Shown: positions 19,587 to 30,301 of the stretch, in pieces
How the letters are laid out: every line of letters starts with the position of its first letter
Numbering within the stretch: the stretch's first letter is position 1
From: Corynebacterium haematomassiliense
GTDB lineage: Bacteria; Actinomycetota; Actinomycetes; Mycobacteriales; Mycobacteriaceae
Direction: 5' to 3'
Assembly: GCF_013978595.1 (NCBI RefSeq)
Contig: NZ_JACDTZ010000001.1
Span: 806,001-870,000, forward strand
Length of the DNA stretch: 64,000 nt
Notes under the pieces: generated by a model
Database searches by the model: none
The model's input: the letters and a program-made list of their open reading frames with translations, nothing else
Told to the model about the DNA's origin: nothing
Program-made: the position numbers and the translations under genes

Positions 19587-20762
19587 TTACCCAGGCTGTT
19601 CCACCCGCGACCAGAGCCGCTTGTCGCGCTCCACCAACCCGCGCTTGGACAGGTCCATCAGGATGTGCACCGTCAGCGCGATGGAAAGCCCCGAATCCGC
19701 CGCCACAGCCTCGGCTTCCCGGCCGGCGCGGCCGGCGGGCGGAAGGGCGTCGTAAATGCGCAGCTCGTTGCGCGAGAGCTGCTGGGTCACGCTTGGTGGG
19801 TACTCCATCTCCATCTGCTCTTCGGTGCTGAACTCGCCGACGGCGGAGAGCTGCTCGTGGATCTGGCCGGCGTTGAGCACCATCTCCGCCTCGTTGTTCT
19901 GGATGGCCAGGTTGGCGCCGAGGGATTGGGCGTCCGTGACCGGCCCCGGCACCGCCATGGCGGTGCGGTTGAACACGTTGACCCACTTCAGGGTGTTCAG
20001 CGCCCCGGAGCGAAACGGCGCTTCCACCAGCACGGTGCCCAGCGTTAGCGCCGCCACGAGTCGGTTTCTGGTGAGGAAGCGGTGCCTGTCCGGGGTGACC
20101 GAGGGCGGATACTCCGTCATCAATGCGCCGCCCGTGGCCACCACGCGCTCGAAGAGCGCCTTGTTGGAGCGCGGGTAGTGCTCACCAGGCCCGCAGGCCG
20201 CCACCACCACGGTCGGGGTGTGCACGTCCATGGCCGTCGTGTGGGCGACCGTGTCGATGCCCAGCGCGCCGCCGGAGACCACCGTGTAGTTGTGCCCGCC
20301 CAGGCCGGCGACCAGATCCTTTGTTGCCATGTGGCCGTACTTGGTGGCGTGGCGGGTGCCCACCACGCCCACGGACTGGGCGAACAGGCCCGCCAAGTTC
20401 GTGTTTCCCGCAACCCACAGCGCGTGCGGCGCAATGCCGTCCGGCTGGTGGCTGGCCTTGCTCGCCGCCCCCGTCTGCTTACGGCCAAACGAGCACTGGA
20501 TCGCCTCCGTCGGCCACTGCGGCGACTCCGGGGTGATAAGCGTGTAGCCGAGCTCCGCCGCGAACTCGAGGTCTTCGGCCGGGCGGTCCCAGGTGTATCG
20601 GTTCTCGGTCTGCGACAGCAGGCCACCGATCCAGGTGGCGCGGGTGCGCACACCGTCGGCGATCTCGTCCGCGGTCTTGCCCACCCGCAGAAGCGCCTGG
20701 ATGTGGTGCGACGGCCCCTCCACCACCCGTGAGAGGTAGGCCCAGGATTCCAACGACGACAT
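19587..20762 (-). CDS. dprA: DNA-processing protein DprA
   Basis: Binds incoming single-stranded DNA and loads RecA during transformation. The 391 residues show the Rossmann-like DprA core with VGVVGTRHATKYG, SGGALGIDTVAH and TLVVEA-type segments (GTVLVEAPFRSGALNT), plus a C-terminal winged-helix region. It directly abuts the comM stop (start at 20762, comM stop at 20763-20765), so the two are translationally coupled. Corynebacteria are not known to be generally competent, and no pilus or comEC gene is in this window; in many non-competent bacteria dprA is kept anyway. Confidence 0.92.
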   Translation of the reverse strand: MSSLESWAYLSRVVEGPSHHIQALLRVGKTADEIADGVRTRATWIGGLLSQTENRYTWDRPAEDLEFAAELGYTLITPESPQWPTEAIQCSFGRKQTGAASKASHQPDGIAPHALWVAGNTNLAGLFAQSVGVVGTRHATKYGHMATKDLVAGLGGHNYTVVSGGALGIDTVAHTTAMDVHTPTVVVAACGPGEHYPRSNKALFERVVATGGALMTEYPPSVTPDRHRFLTRNRLVAALTLGTVLVEAPFRSGALNTLKWVNVFNRTAMAVPGPVTDAQSLGANLAIQNNEAEMVLNAGQIHEQLSAVGEFSTEEQMEMEYPPSVTQQLSRNELRIYDALPPAGRAGREAEAVAADSGLSIALTVHILMDLSKRGLVERDKRLWSRVEQPG

Positions 20763-22289
20763 CTACGCCACCTCCTGCTGCTGCAGCTGGTGCTCGCGCA
20801 TCTCCACCGCGCGGCAGACATGGTGGATGTCCGGCTGGTCCATCTCTTCCAAGTCCGCGAGCGTCCAGGCCAGCTTTAAGCATTTATCCACCCCGCGCTG
20901 CGTGATCTTGCCGTGGACCAGCTCCGCCTGCAGCATCGCCATCGCCGATTCCTTGGCGGGGAAATGCCTGCGAATCAGCGTCGCGGGCACACGTCCGTTG
21001 ATGTCCTCGTCGCAGCCCGCTTTCGCCCACCGGGCTGCGGCGCGCTCGCGGGCGGCCGCCACACGCTGGGCGATACTTCTCGACGGCTCCGCGTCCCTCG
21101 GGCTGAGCACCGCCGCGTCGCCAGAGGTGGTCACGAACACGTCCAGCCTGTCCTTCAACGGTCCGGAGACGTTGCTTAAGTGCCGCGCCCGCTGCGGGGA
21201 CCTGCACGAGCACTGCCCGTTGATCCGTTGGCACGCACACGGGTTCGCCGCCAGCACCAGCTGAAAGTCCGCCGGGTAGACCACTTCCCTTTTCGCGCGG
21301 GTCAGCCGCACCTCGCGTTTTTCCAGCGGGATGCGCAACGCGTCGAGCACCGGCGCCGGGATCTCCGAGGCTTCGTCCAAAAACAGCACCCCGCGGTGCG
21401 CCTGGCTCACCACGCCTGGGGTCGGGGTGCCGCCTCCCCCGCCGATCAGCGCCGCGCGCGTCAGCGAGGGGTGCGGGGCGATAAACGGGCGCGTTGCCAC
21501 AACCCCGCCGCCGGACACCCCGGCCGCGGAGTGGATGGCGGTGACCTCGACCATCTCCTGCACATCCATCGGCGGCAGGATCGACGGGATGCGCTCCGCC
21601 AGCATGGACTTGCCCGAGCCCGGCGGGCCGATCATCATCACGTGGTGCCCGCCGGCCGCCGCCACCTCGAGGGCCTCGCGCTCCTCGGACATCCCCGCCA
21701 GGTCCTGGAAATCCGGCACCGCACGCTGCGGCGCGTCAGCTTCCGGTGCCGTGGCGGGCTCGAGCTCCACCTCGCCGGCGATCCACTGCCACACCTGCGC
21801 AAGCGAATCCGCCACCAGCACCTCCCGGCGGCCCAGCAACGCGGCCTCGGCGGCGTTAGCCCTGGGCACGACGACGGTGCGGATCGGGTCTGCCGCGTCG
21901 AAAGCTGCGATGAGCATCGGCAGCACGCCTTCGGCCCGTCGCAAAGTCCCGTCCAGGGCCAGCTCCCCGCAGAACATCGTGGACGCGAGCGTGCGTTCCA
22001 CCCGCGGATCCAGGCTGCCCAGCACCGCCAGGGCAATCGGCAGGTCGAAGTGCGAGCCGGCCTTCGGCAGGTGCGCGGGCGAGAGCGACACCATGATCTT
22101 CGTGCGCGGCCACGGCAGGGAAGAATTCGAAATCGCGGTGCGGATGCGATCGCGCGACTCTTTCACAGCCGCGTCGCCCAACCCCACCATGTGCATGCCG
22201 GGCAACCCGGCGCCAACGTTTGCCTCCACCGTGACCAGGCGGGCGGTGACCCCCTCCACGGTCGCGCTCATCGTGCTAGCAAGCGCCAT
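20763..22289 (-). CDS. comM: YifB/ComM family Mg-chelatase-like AAA+ ATPase
   Basis: A hexameric branch-migration helicase that helps extend heteroduplex during recombination and transformation. From the ATG at 22289 it has 508 residues: an N-terminal Lon-substrate-like fold (MSATVEGVTARLVTVE), the Walker A GPPGSGKSML near the middle, Walker B GVLFLDEASE, and a C-terminal ChlI domain. The start overlaps the yraN stop by 14 nt, so it is coupled. An upstream extension to 22331 lies wholly inside yraN and is not used. Together with dprA and xerC it forms a DNA-processing cluster. Confidence 0.92.
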   Translation of the reverse strand: MALASTMSATVEGVTARLVTVEANVGAGLPGMHMVGLGDAAVKESRDRIRTAISNSSLPWPRTKIMVSLSPAHLPKAGSHFDLPIALAVLGSLDPRVERTLASTMFCGELALDGTLRRAEGVLPMLIAAFDAADPIRTVVVPRANAAEAALLGRREVLVADSLAQVWQWIAGEVELEPATAPEADAPQRAVPDFQDLAGMSEEREALEVAAAGGHHVMMIGPPGSGKSMLAERIPSILPPMDVQEMVEVTAIHSAAGVSGGGVVATRPFIAPHPSLTRAALIGGGGGTPTPGVVSQAHRGVLFLDEASEIPAPVLDALRIPLEKREVRLTRAKREVVYPADFQLVLAANPCACQRINGQCSCRSPQRARHLSNVSGPLKDRLDVFVTTSGDAAVLSPRDAEPSRSIAQRVAAARERAAARWAKAGCDEDINGRVPATLIRRHFPAKESAMAMLQAELVHGKITQRGVDKCLKLAWTLADLEEMDQPDIHHVCRAVEMREHQLQQQEVA

Positions 22290-22656
22290 CTTCCACCCCC
22301 GGGAACCGGCGCAGGATGTAATCCTCCCCATCGAAGACCACCTCCACCACGTCGAAGCGGATCGGGCGGTACTGGCCCTGCGAATGCTTGTCCAGCCACT
22401 GCGCCGCGCACCGGCGCATGGTGTTCAGCTTCTTCGTGGTCACCGCCTCCGCGGCGCCGAACGCGGTGCCGCGGCGGGACTTCACCTCCACGAAGACGAC
22501 GGTGCCGTCCTCGTCCTCGACGACGGCGTCGATTTCGCCCGCCCGCATGCGCTGCCGGTGGCCCAAGAGGGTGTAGCCCTCGTCCTCGTACCACCTGATG
22601 GCGGCGTGCTCGCCTGCCCTGCCCAGCTCCCACTGGTCCTGATAGTTCACCTGCAC
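22276..22656 (-). CDS. yraN: UPF0102 (YraN) family endonuclease-like protein
   Basis: A small protein, about 126 residues, with the PD-(D/E)XK-like core: AGEIDAVVED followed by VFVEVKSR. The family has a Holliday-junction-resolvase fold and unproven function. The start is uncertain. GGGGAGG sits inside the frame, 4 nt before the GTG at 22656 and 10 nt before the next GTG, so an internal GTG start is preferred over the ATG at 22674 that would add MKRGGT. It leads the yraN-comM-dprA set. Confidence 0.85.
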   Translation of the reverse strand: MQVNYQDQWELGRAGEHAAIRWYEDEGYTLLGHRQRMRAGEIDAVVEDEDGTVVFVEVKSRRGTAFGAAEAVTTKKLNTMRRCAAQWLDKHSQGQYRPIRFDVVEVVFDGEDYILRRFPGVEDGAC

Positions 22657-22744
22657 GGTGCCTCCCCGTTTCATAGAGTTGCCAAAAATGTTGGTCCTCT
22701 ATCAGACGCGGAAGGCCCCGCCGCGGTTCCATGGCGCGGGCAGT

Positions 22745-22823
22745 TTTGTAAAACTCGGCGACCGCACCGGAATTTGGCCAGGTGAATCCCTGACGCAAAG
22801 CGCGACACGCCGAGTTTTACAAA
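22745..22823. repeat. 79-bp element with perfect 16-bp inverted ends
   Basis: TTTGTAAAACTCGGCG (22745-22760) is the exact reverse complement of 22808-22823, enclosing 47 bases. It fills most of the gap between the DUF2469 gene and yraN, both minus strand. It could be a large terminator hairpin of the DUF2469 transcript or a miniature inverted-repeat element. A shorter similar string (GAGTTTTACA) occurs at about 27505-27514. Confidence 0.7.
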
Positions 22824-22838
22824 CGGTTCGCGACAGCC

Positions 22839-23144
22839 CTATTCCGGGAAGGTCAGATCGGGCTTGTCCAGCTCCTCGATGTTGACGTCCTTGTAGGTGA
22901 TCACACGCACGTATCGCACGAAGCGCACGGCGCGGTACATGTCCCACACCCACGCGTCCGACATCAGCACCTCGTAGTAGACGTCGCCGCCGTCGGTGTG
23001 CGGGATGAGTTTCACGGCGTTGGCCAGGTAGAACCGGCGCTCCGTTTCCACCACGTAGGAGAACTGGCTGGCCACGTCCCGGTACTCGCGGTAGAGGGAA
23101 AGCTCGACGTCAGCCTCGTAGTTGTCAAGATCCTCGGCGCTCAT
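22839..23144 (-). CDS. DUF2469 family protein
   Basis: A 101-residue acidic cytosolic protein found throughout actinobacteria directly after rnhB, of unknown function. The conserved start [20 protein letters not shown] and the central [15 protein letters not shown] are clear. The start at 23144 overlaps the rnhB stop in an ATGA arrangement (4 nt), so it is translated with rnhB. The frame extends 27 nt upstream but that part lies in rnhB and is not needed. Confidence 0.9.
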   Translation of the reverse strand: MSAEDLDNYEADVELSLYREYRDVASQFSYVVETERRFYLANAVKLIPHTDGGDVYYEVLMSDAWVWDMYRAVRFVRYVRVITYKDVNIEELDKPDLTFPE

Positions 23145-23797
23145 GCGTGCCCCTTCTTGCTGGACTGCCAATAGAAGTCGTCAGCGTCCCTGACGTTCGC
23201 ATAACTATAACGGTGCTCGGGGCTCGCACCGTGGCGGCGCACCGCGTCCATGTGCACCTTCGTGGAATAACCCTTGTGGCCCTCCAGCCCGTACTGGGGA
23301 AACTTCTGGGCCATTTCGCACACCAGCCGGTCCCGGCTCACCTTGGCCAGCACGCTTGCCGCGGCAATGCAGCGGGCGGTGTAGTCGCCTCCCACCACCG
23401 GCAGTTGGGGTGAGGGAAGGCCGGGGATACGGAACGCGTCGATAAGCACGTAGCCCGGCTGCACCGAAAGCCCGGCGACGGCGCGGCGCGCGCCGTCAAT
23501 GTTGGCGTGCTGGATGCCACGGCGGTCAATCTCTGCCGCAGGGATGTGCACCACGGAGTACGCCACCGCGATGTCTTTCACAGCGTCGAACAGCACGTCG
23601 CGCTTGCGAGCGGTGAGCTTTTTGGAGTCCGTGAGCTCCGCCAGTGCCGACTGCGGCTTTGGCGGCAGCACGCACGCGGCGATGGTGATGGGGCCGAAAC
23701 ACGCGCCCCGGCCGGCTTCGTCCACCCCCGCCACCGGACCGAAACCCGCCTTGTCCAAGGCGACCTCGTAGGTGCGCAGCTGTTTTAAGCGCCGCAC
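23141..23797 (-). CDS. rnhB: ribonuclease HII
   Basis: Removes RNA from RNA-DNA hybrids, including single misincorporated ribonucleotides. The 218 residues contain the type-2 RNase H active-site motif [13 protein letters not shown] (Asp and Glu), a second Asp in VLIDAF and another acidic site around SRDRLV. It starts with GTG at 23797, 4 nt beyond the lepB stop, making a lepB-rnhB-DUF2469 operon. Confidence 0.95.
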   Translation of the reverse strand: MRRLKQLRTYEVALDKAGFGPVAGVDEAGRGACFGPITIAACVLPPKPQSALAELTDSKKLTARKRDVLFDAVKDIAVAYSVVHIPAAEIDRRGIQHANIDGARRAVAGLSVQPGYVLIDAFRIPGLPSPQLPVVGGDYTARCIAAASVLAKVSRDRLVCEMAQKFPQYGLEGHKGYSTKVHMDAVRRHGASPEHRYSYANVRDADDFYWQSSKKGHA

Positions 23798-23801
23798 GGG
23801 C

Positions 23802-24635
23802 CTACTGCTGGATGTCCGGGTCGCTCACGCCCTGCATGCGGTTGACCGGGAAGACCACAGCCTTGACCTTGCCGCGGATGTTCTCCTCCGGGATGGTGCC
23901 CTGGAACTGGTCGCCCATGTGCGCGCGCGAGTCCAGTGAATTGGTGCGGTTGTCGCCCATCATGAAGTAGTTGCCCTCCGGCACCGTCACCGGGCCGAAG
24001 TACGGCCCGCCGCAGGCGTCGGAGCCTGTGGATTTATCCACCGGGTAGAAGTTCGGCTGCAGAATGTAGGACTGGTCGATGGGCTTGCCGTCCACCATGA
24101 TCGCCGGGTCCCCCGCCTGGCAGGACACCGTCTGCCCGCCGGTAGCGATGATGCGCTTGACCAGGGTGTTTTCGTCCTTCGGCACCAGGCCCACCCAGGA
24201 GCCAACCTCCTGCATGCCCCGGATGACCGGGTTGGAGGAACGGTTGGAGTCGAAGCCCGTGTTCCAGGAATCGGTGCCGGCGAAGACAATCACGTCGCCC
24301 GGCTCCGGGTCGGAGAAGTAGTAGCTGACCTTCTCCACGAAGATGCGGTCGCCGGAGCCGGACTCGCCGTGCAGCGTGGGCTCCATGGAGGCGGACGGGA
24401 TGACGTAGAGGCGGCCGATGAACGTCTGGATCACAAACATGATCAGAAGCGTCAGCACCACCACGACCGGGATCTCCACGTACCAGGGAAGCTCCTTCTT
24501 CTCCTCCGGCTCGTCCGCGGCCGGCTGCTGCGCCACCGGGGCGGCCTCATAGCGCGGCTCGGCGGCGTACGGGTTGTGGGGCTGTGCAGGCTTCGAGGCA
24601 GAGGGCTCGCCTGCGGGTCCGTTCACGTTGGTCAC
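23802..24635 (-). CDS. lepB: signal peptidase I
   Basis: Membrane-anchored protease that cleaves Sec and Tat signal peptides. The GTG at 24635 gives 277 residues. The N-terminus is Pro/Ala/Glu-rich and cytosolic (about 60 residues), followed by one membrane helix ([18 protein letters not shown]), catalytic Ser in [10 protein letters not shown], catalytic Lys in [10 protein letters not shown], and the C-terminal [11 protein letters not shown] motif. TAACGT at 24643-24648 lies 7 nt before the GTG, supporting a leaderless start there. The frame extends to 24707 but that region lies in the rplS terminator hairpin, so the longer start is rejected. Confidence 0.9.
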   Translation of the reverse strand: MTNVNGPAGEPSASKPAQPHNPYAAEPRYEAAPVAQQPAADEPEEKKELPWYVEIPVVVVLTLLIMFVIQTFIGRLYVIPSASMEPTLHGESGSGDRIFVEKVSYYFSDPEPGDVIVFAGTDSWNTGFDSNRSSNPVIRGMQEVGSWVGLVPKDENTLVKRIIATGGQTVSCQAGDPAIMVDGKPIDQSYILQPNFYPVDKSTGSDACGGPYFGPVTVPEGNYFMMGDNRTNSLDSRAHMGDQFQGTIPEENIRGKVKAVVFPVNRMQGVSDPDIQQ

Positions 24636-24673
24636 CCGGGATACGTTAGCACCGCGGGAGCCGTCGACAAGCA

Positions 24674-24709
24674 AAGTGCCCCGCCCGAGCGAACTCGGAC
24701 GGGGCACTT
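24674..24709 (-). terminator. terminator of rplS
   Basis: A 16-bp stem (24674-24689 with 24694-24709, one mismatch) around a loop that reads TTCG on the minus strand, starting 13 nt after the rplS stop and followed by TTTGC. Confidence 0.85.
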
Positions 24710-24722
24710 GTGCGCGCTGAAA

Positions 24723-25070
24723 CTAGCGGCGCTCCTTGATGCGGGCAGCCTTGCCGCGCAGGTCGCGCATGTAGTACAGCTTCGCGCGGCGGACGTCGCC
24801 CTTGCGGACAACCTCGATCTTCTCGATGTTCGGGGAGTGCACCGGGAAGGTACGCTCAACGCCGATGCCGAAGGAGACCTTGCGCACGGTGAAGGTCTCG
24901 CGGATGCCCGCGCCCTGGCGGCGGACCACAAAGCCGGTGAAGACCTGGGTACGGGTCACAGAACCCTCGATAACCTTGACGTGGACGTCGAGGGTGTCGC
25001 CCGGGCGGAAGTCCGGGATGTCGTCGCGCAGCTGGCCTGCGTCGACAAGATCAATGATGCCGTTGCTCAT
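24723..25070 (-). CDS. rplS: 50S ribosomal protein L19
   Basis: The 115 residues match the usual L19 length and carry the conserved [16 protein letters not shown] and [20 protein letters not shown] segments. It is monocistronic: its own terminator follows, and tex ends 114 nt upstream. The conserved group rpsP-rimM-trmD-rplS of other bacteria is broken here by tex and the Dcu relic. Confidence 0.97.
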   Translation of the reverse strand: MSNGIIDLVDAGQLRDDIPDFRPGDTLDVHVKVIEGSVTRTQVFTGFVVRRQGAGIRETFTVRKVSFGIGVERTFPVHSPNIEKIEVVRKGDVRRAKLYYMRDLRGKAARIKERR

Positions 25071-25184
25071 GAAAGCAATCCTTTACGTGTTCGGACAGAG
25101 GACCCTGGCGGCACTTCCCCACCTGGGGCGCTCGGCCGGTTCATGTCGATTACAAGAACCTGCAGCATTTTACATATGCGCCGG

Positions 25185-27473
<2,289 letters not shown>

Positions 27474-27509
27474 TCGGGCGAGTCTAGTCGCGCCCGTTTC
27501 GCGCGAGTT

Positions 27510-27644
27510 TTACAGCAGCACCTGCGCCAGTAGCGACCCCACCACACACGAGGTGAACACCGAGATCGCGCCCGGAACGAGGAAGGAGTGGTTGATCACG
27601 AACTTGCCAATCCGCGTGGTGCCGGTGGTTGCCCACCAGATAGG
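27510..27644 (-). pseudogene. C-terminal relic of a Dcu-type C4-dicarboxylate transporter
   Basis: Reading the minus strand between the trmD stop and a TAA at 27510-27512 gives 44 codons that end as a membrane helix: [16 protein letters not shown], then LVPGAIS, then a Val/Leu-rich tail ending LLAQVLL. The TRIGKxxxNHSFxxPG pattern is what I recall for the C-terminus of the anaerobic C4-dicarboxylate transporters DcuA/DcuB. There is no start codon and no upstream part; the frame runs straight into trmD. It is a leftover of a lost transporter gene. Confidence 0.6.
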
Positions 27645-28709
27645 TTAAACCTCTACAGTCTCGCCCGACTGATAAGCCCCAGGTGGCAGCGCATTTTCCA
27701 CCGCACGCGTGGCCTCCTCGAGCGCGAGCGCGGTGCGCCCGGCGACGGTGAGCGTATCCCCCTCCAGCGTGATCTCGGGGTCGCGGTAGCCAGCCTTCTT
27801 CAAGGCCCTGCGCACTTGCTTGACGACGACCCGCTCCGCCCCGTCCACCTTGACCGTCGTGACCACGTCGCGTGCGTCCAAGATGAACCGGTCGTCCTCG
27901 CTCAGATGAGTTTGCTCCAGCAGCTCTGGGCGCACCTCGCGGGTGCGCTTCAAAGACTGCTCCCTGCGCCAGGCCTCCACCTTGGCGTGGTCGCCGGAGG
28001 TCAGCACCGCCGGCGCCTCAAGTCCTCGCCACACGCGCGGCTTGGTGTAGCTCGGGCCTTCGAGCAGACCGTCGGAGAAGCTGTCGTCCTCGTGGCTTTC
28101 CGTGTTTCCCAGCACGCCCGGGATCAGGCGCGTGACCGCCTCCGCGATGACTAGGACGGCAACCTCGCCGCCGATCAGCACGTAGTCGCCGATGGACACC
28201 TCGCGCACGCGGTAACGCTTTTTCGCGTCCTCGAAGACTCGCTGATCGATGCCCTCGTAGCGCCCGCAGGCGAACACAATGTGCTCCTCGCGCGACCACG
28301 CCTGCGCATCCTGCTGGGTGAAGGGCTTGCCCGCTGGGGTGGGCACGAGCAGCAGCGGCTTGCCGCTGTCCTCGCCGCCCTCGTACGGACGGGGTGCCAC
28401 CTCGTGCACGTCGTCGTGGCGCAGCTTGTCGTTGCGGTGCGCGGCCGCGGTGTCGAGGGATGTTCCGGGGCGGCCTTTGGCGACGTCGTCAAGCGCAGGC
28501 CCCCACACCTCCGGCTTCATCACCATGCCCGGCCCCCCGCCCAGCGGCGGGGCGTCCACGGACTTGTGGTTGCCGGGGGCCCAGTCGCGCAGGTCGTGCA
28601 CACCGACCGACAGGATCCCCTGCTCGATCGCCCTGCCCAGCAGCGCGTGGCGCAGCGGGTCGAGGTACTCGGGGAAGATGGTGACAACGTCGAGGCGCAG
28701 CTTAGACAT
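27645..28709 (-). CDS. trmD: tRNA (guanine-N1-)-methyltransferase with C-terminal extension
   Basis: Makes m1G37 in tRNAs, preventing frameshifts. SPOUT trefoil-knot motifs are clear: LRLDVVTIFPEYLDPL at the start, LGGGPGMVMKPEVW, FACGRYEGIDQRV and VSIGDYVLIGGEVAVLV. From the ATG at 28709 the protein has 354 residues, roughly 80-100 more than the usual TrmD. The extra part is mostly at the C-terminus (after about residue 265): a compact alpha/beta-looking segment with VTTVKVDGAERVVVKQ and ITLEGDTLTVAG. The start overlaps the rimM stop by 8 nt, so they are coupled. Confidence 0.92.
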   Translation of the reverse strand: MSKLRLDVVTIFPEYLDPLRHALLGRAIEQGILSVGVHDLRDWAPGNHKSVDAPPLGGGPGMVMKPEVWGPALDDVAKGRPGTSLDTAAAHRNDKLRHDDVHEVAPRPYEGGEDSGKPLLLVPTPAGKPFTQQDAQAWSREEHIVFACGRYEGIDQRVFEDAKKRYRVREVSIGDYVLIGGEVAVLVIAEAVTRLIPGVLGNTESHEDDSFSDGLLEGPSYTKPRVWRGLEAPAVLTSGDHAKVEAWRREQSLKRTREVRPELLEQTHLSEDDRFILDARDVVTTVKVDGAERVVVKQVRRALKKAGYRDPEITLEGDTLTVAGRTALALEEATRAVENALPPGAYQSGETVEV

Positions 28710-29202
28710 CCAGCAGGCCCTCGGGCGGGGTGATGGTGAGGTAGCCCGCATCCGTGTCGAGCTCCGGGACGAAGTCCATCACAAACGGGACCATGACGTC
28801 CTTGCCCTTGTAGTCGATCTCCAGGATCTTCCGGTTCGGCGCGTCCATCACGCCGGTGACCTCGCCGACCTCAGCGCCGTCGTGGCGCACCTTCAGGCCG
28901 ATGAGCTCGTGGTTGTAGTACTCGTCCGAGTCCTCCTCACGCTCCAGCGGCTCGGCGAAGAACTTCATGCCGCGCAGGCTGTCAGCGGCAGTGCGGTCCG
29001 GCACCTCCTCGAAGCTGACCAGCAGGCGCTTCTGGTGCGGGCGCACCGTCTTCACGGTCAGCTCCCGCTCCTTGCCCGCCTGGCGGCCGGTCAGCACAGC
29101 GCCGACGACGATGTGCTCCTCCGACTCGTCCGCCAGCAACTCGACGGCAACTTCACCTTTCACGCCGTGGGACTTGACCACGCGGCCGATCTGCAGCTCC
29201 AT
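28702..29202 (-). CDS. rimM: ribosome maturation factor RimM
   Basis: Assembly factor for the 30S head that binds S19. The 166 residues have the N-terminal beta-barrel (ELQIGRVVKSHGVKGEVAVE) and a PRC-barrel-like C-terminal domain (YYNHELIGLKVRHDGAEVGEV). The ATG at 29202 has TAGTCT at 29211-29216, 8 nt upstream, so it is probably leaderless. The TTG at 29211 would lie in that promoter box and is rejected. Confidence 0.93.
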   Translation of the reverse strand: MELQIGRVVKSHGVKGEVAVELLADESEEHIVVGAVLTGRQAGKERELTVKTVRPHQKRLLVSFEEVPDRTAADSLRGMKFFAEPLEREEDSDEYYNHELIGLKVRHDGAEVGEVTGVMDAPNRKILEIDYKGKDVMVPFVMDFVPELDTDAGYLTITPPEGLLDV

Positions 29203-29247
29203 GGGAGCCAAGACTATCAGCGCACAATCTGCTTACACTGCGACAGT
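29203..29247. promoter_or_regulatory. compact divergent promoter pair, rimM and DUF1963 gene
   Basis: Only 45 bp separate the two start codons. The rimM box TAGTCT is at 29211-29216 (minus) and the DUF1963 box TACACT at 29234-29239 (plus), each 8 nt before its ATG. The -35 regions of each must lie in or beyond the other promoter. Confidence 0.55.
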
Positions 29248-30219
29248 ATGAGGATCTACGAAGGCCCAACCGGCACCTCCAATGATTTGAAGTATCCCTT
29301 CGACGAATTCACTACACGCCCCTCAATCCGGTTCGAGGCCAGCGAACGTCCGGATAGCCCCACAACCTCCAAGGTGTGTGGGACCCCGTACCTCCCCGAA
29401 TACGCGCCGTACCCGTATCGCAGTGGTGAGCCTATGTACTTCATCGCTCAGTTCAATTTTTCAGAATTCGATCCTCTCCCTGGTTTTCCAACCACCGGAA
29501 TACTTCAACTGTTTGTCTCAGATGATGACATGTGGGGCGATAATTACCGGGATACGGTGAGAGAACCATCGAACCCCGAGCCAACTCAAAACGCTCGATA
29601 CCTTCCGGACACGACGGAACCGCACGTTGGTGAGGTGCCCGAAAGTGTCCTGGATTCTGGTGATCACCCCGCGATTGATCCGCTCGAGGCCACCACTATT
29701 TCTGGTGTGCGCACCGAACAATTTGTGACTCTAGGGTCCAAAGAATTCAACACTTACGCTTTTTCACCCCACAAACCCCACGTCCTTCTTAGAAGAGACA
29801 GCGATCTGCAAACACTACATGTATTCCGTGGGCGGATCGTGTCACGCAGAGTAATCGGGGATCAAGAAGAAATTTGCACGACGCGAGCGTGGACAGATGA
29901 CAAAAGCGAACTTCAAGCTATGTTTGATTCCGCTGTCGCACAGGCGGAACAAGAAGGATTCGTTCTCGACCCCTCAGCTGACCAGCTACTACAGCCAGCA
30001 CCATACTTTTGGAAGGACAGCACCCGGCTCGGGGGATACTCCCAGTGGATCAATGACTGCATTCTGACACCCGGAGACCCGCGCGTGTCGCTTGCATCTG
30101 TAAGTCACGACGGCAATCTGATGTTTGGCGACTGCGGCTGCGGCAATTTCTTCATCCACCCTGACGATCTCGCCGCACGCAACTTCGACCGGGTCATCTT
30201 CGGCTGGGACTGCGGATAG
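29248..30219 (+). CDS. DUF1963 family protein
   Basis: A 323-residue cytosolic protein resembling DUF1963 (YwqG-like). Typical features: a proline-containing YFIAQFNFSEFDPLPGFPTTGILQLFVSDDD segment split around residue 70-95, LGGYSQWIND late in the protein, and a Gly/Cys-rich GDCGCGNFFIH near the end. DUF1963 proteins are often found beside polymorphic toxins, where some may act as immunity proteins, but no toxin is adjacent here. The gene interrupts the usual rpsP-rimM-trmD order, has noticeably lower GC and less biased codons than its neighbours, and carries its own leaderless promoter, so it was probably acquired by transfer. Confidence 0.75.
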   Translation: MRIYEGPTGTSNDLKYPFDEFTTRPSIRFEASERPDSPTTSKVCGTPYLPEYAPYPYRSGEPMYFIAQFNFSEFDPLPGFPTTGILQLFVSDDDMWGDNYRDTVREPSNPEPTQNARYLPDTTEPHVGEVPESVLDSGDHPAIDPLEATTISGVRTEQFVTLGSKEFNTYAFSPHKPHVLLRRDSDLQTLHVFRGRIVSRRVIGDQEEICTTRAWTDDKSELQAMFDSAVAQAEQEGFVLDPSADQLLQPAPYFWKDSTRLGGYSQWINDCILTPGDPRVSLASVSHDGNLMFGDCGCGNFFIHPDDLAARNFDRVIFGWDCG

Positions 30220-30243
30220 TAAAAGCTCATCCACCAACACGAA

Positions 30244-30279
30244 ACCCCCGTTCCGCGCGCAATGTGCGGGAACGGGGGT
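30244..30279. terminator. bidirectional terminator between DUF1963 gene and rpsP
   Basis: ACCCCCGTTCC (30244-30254) pairs with GGAACGGGGGT (30269-30279), 11 bp, in the gap between convergent genes. Confidence 0.75.
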
Positions 30280-30301
30280 GGCGTCGATAAGCGAAGAGTG
30301 C

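Noticed and set aside
28279..29247. Long upstream extension of the DUF1963 frame
   Set aside because: It runs antisense through trmD and rimM and has random-looking Arg/Ser-rich composition; the ATG at 29248 has a promoter box just upstream.
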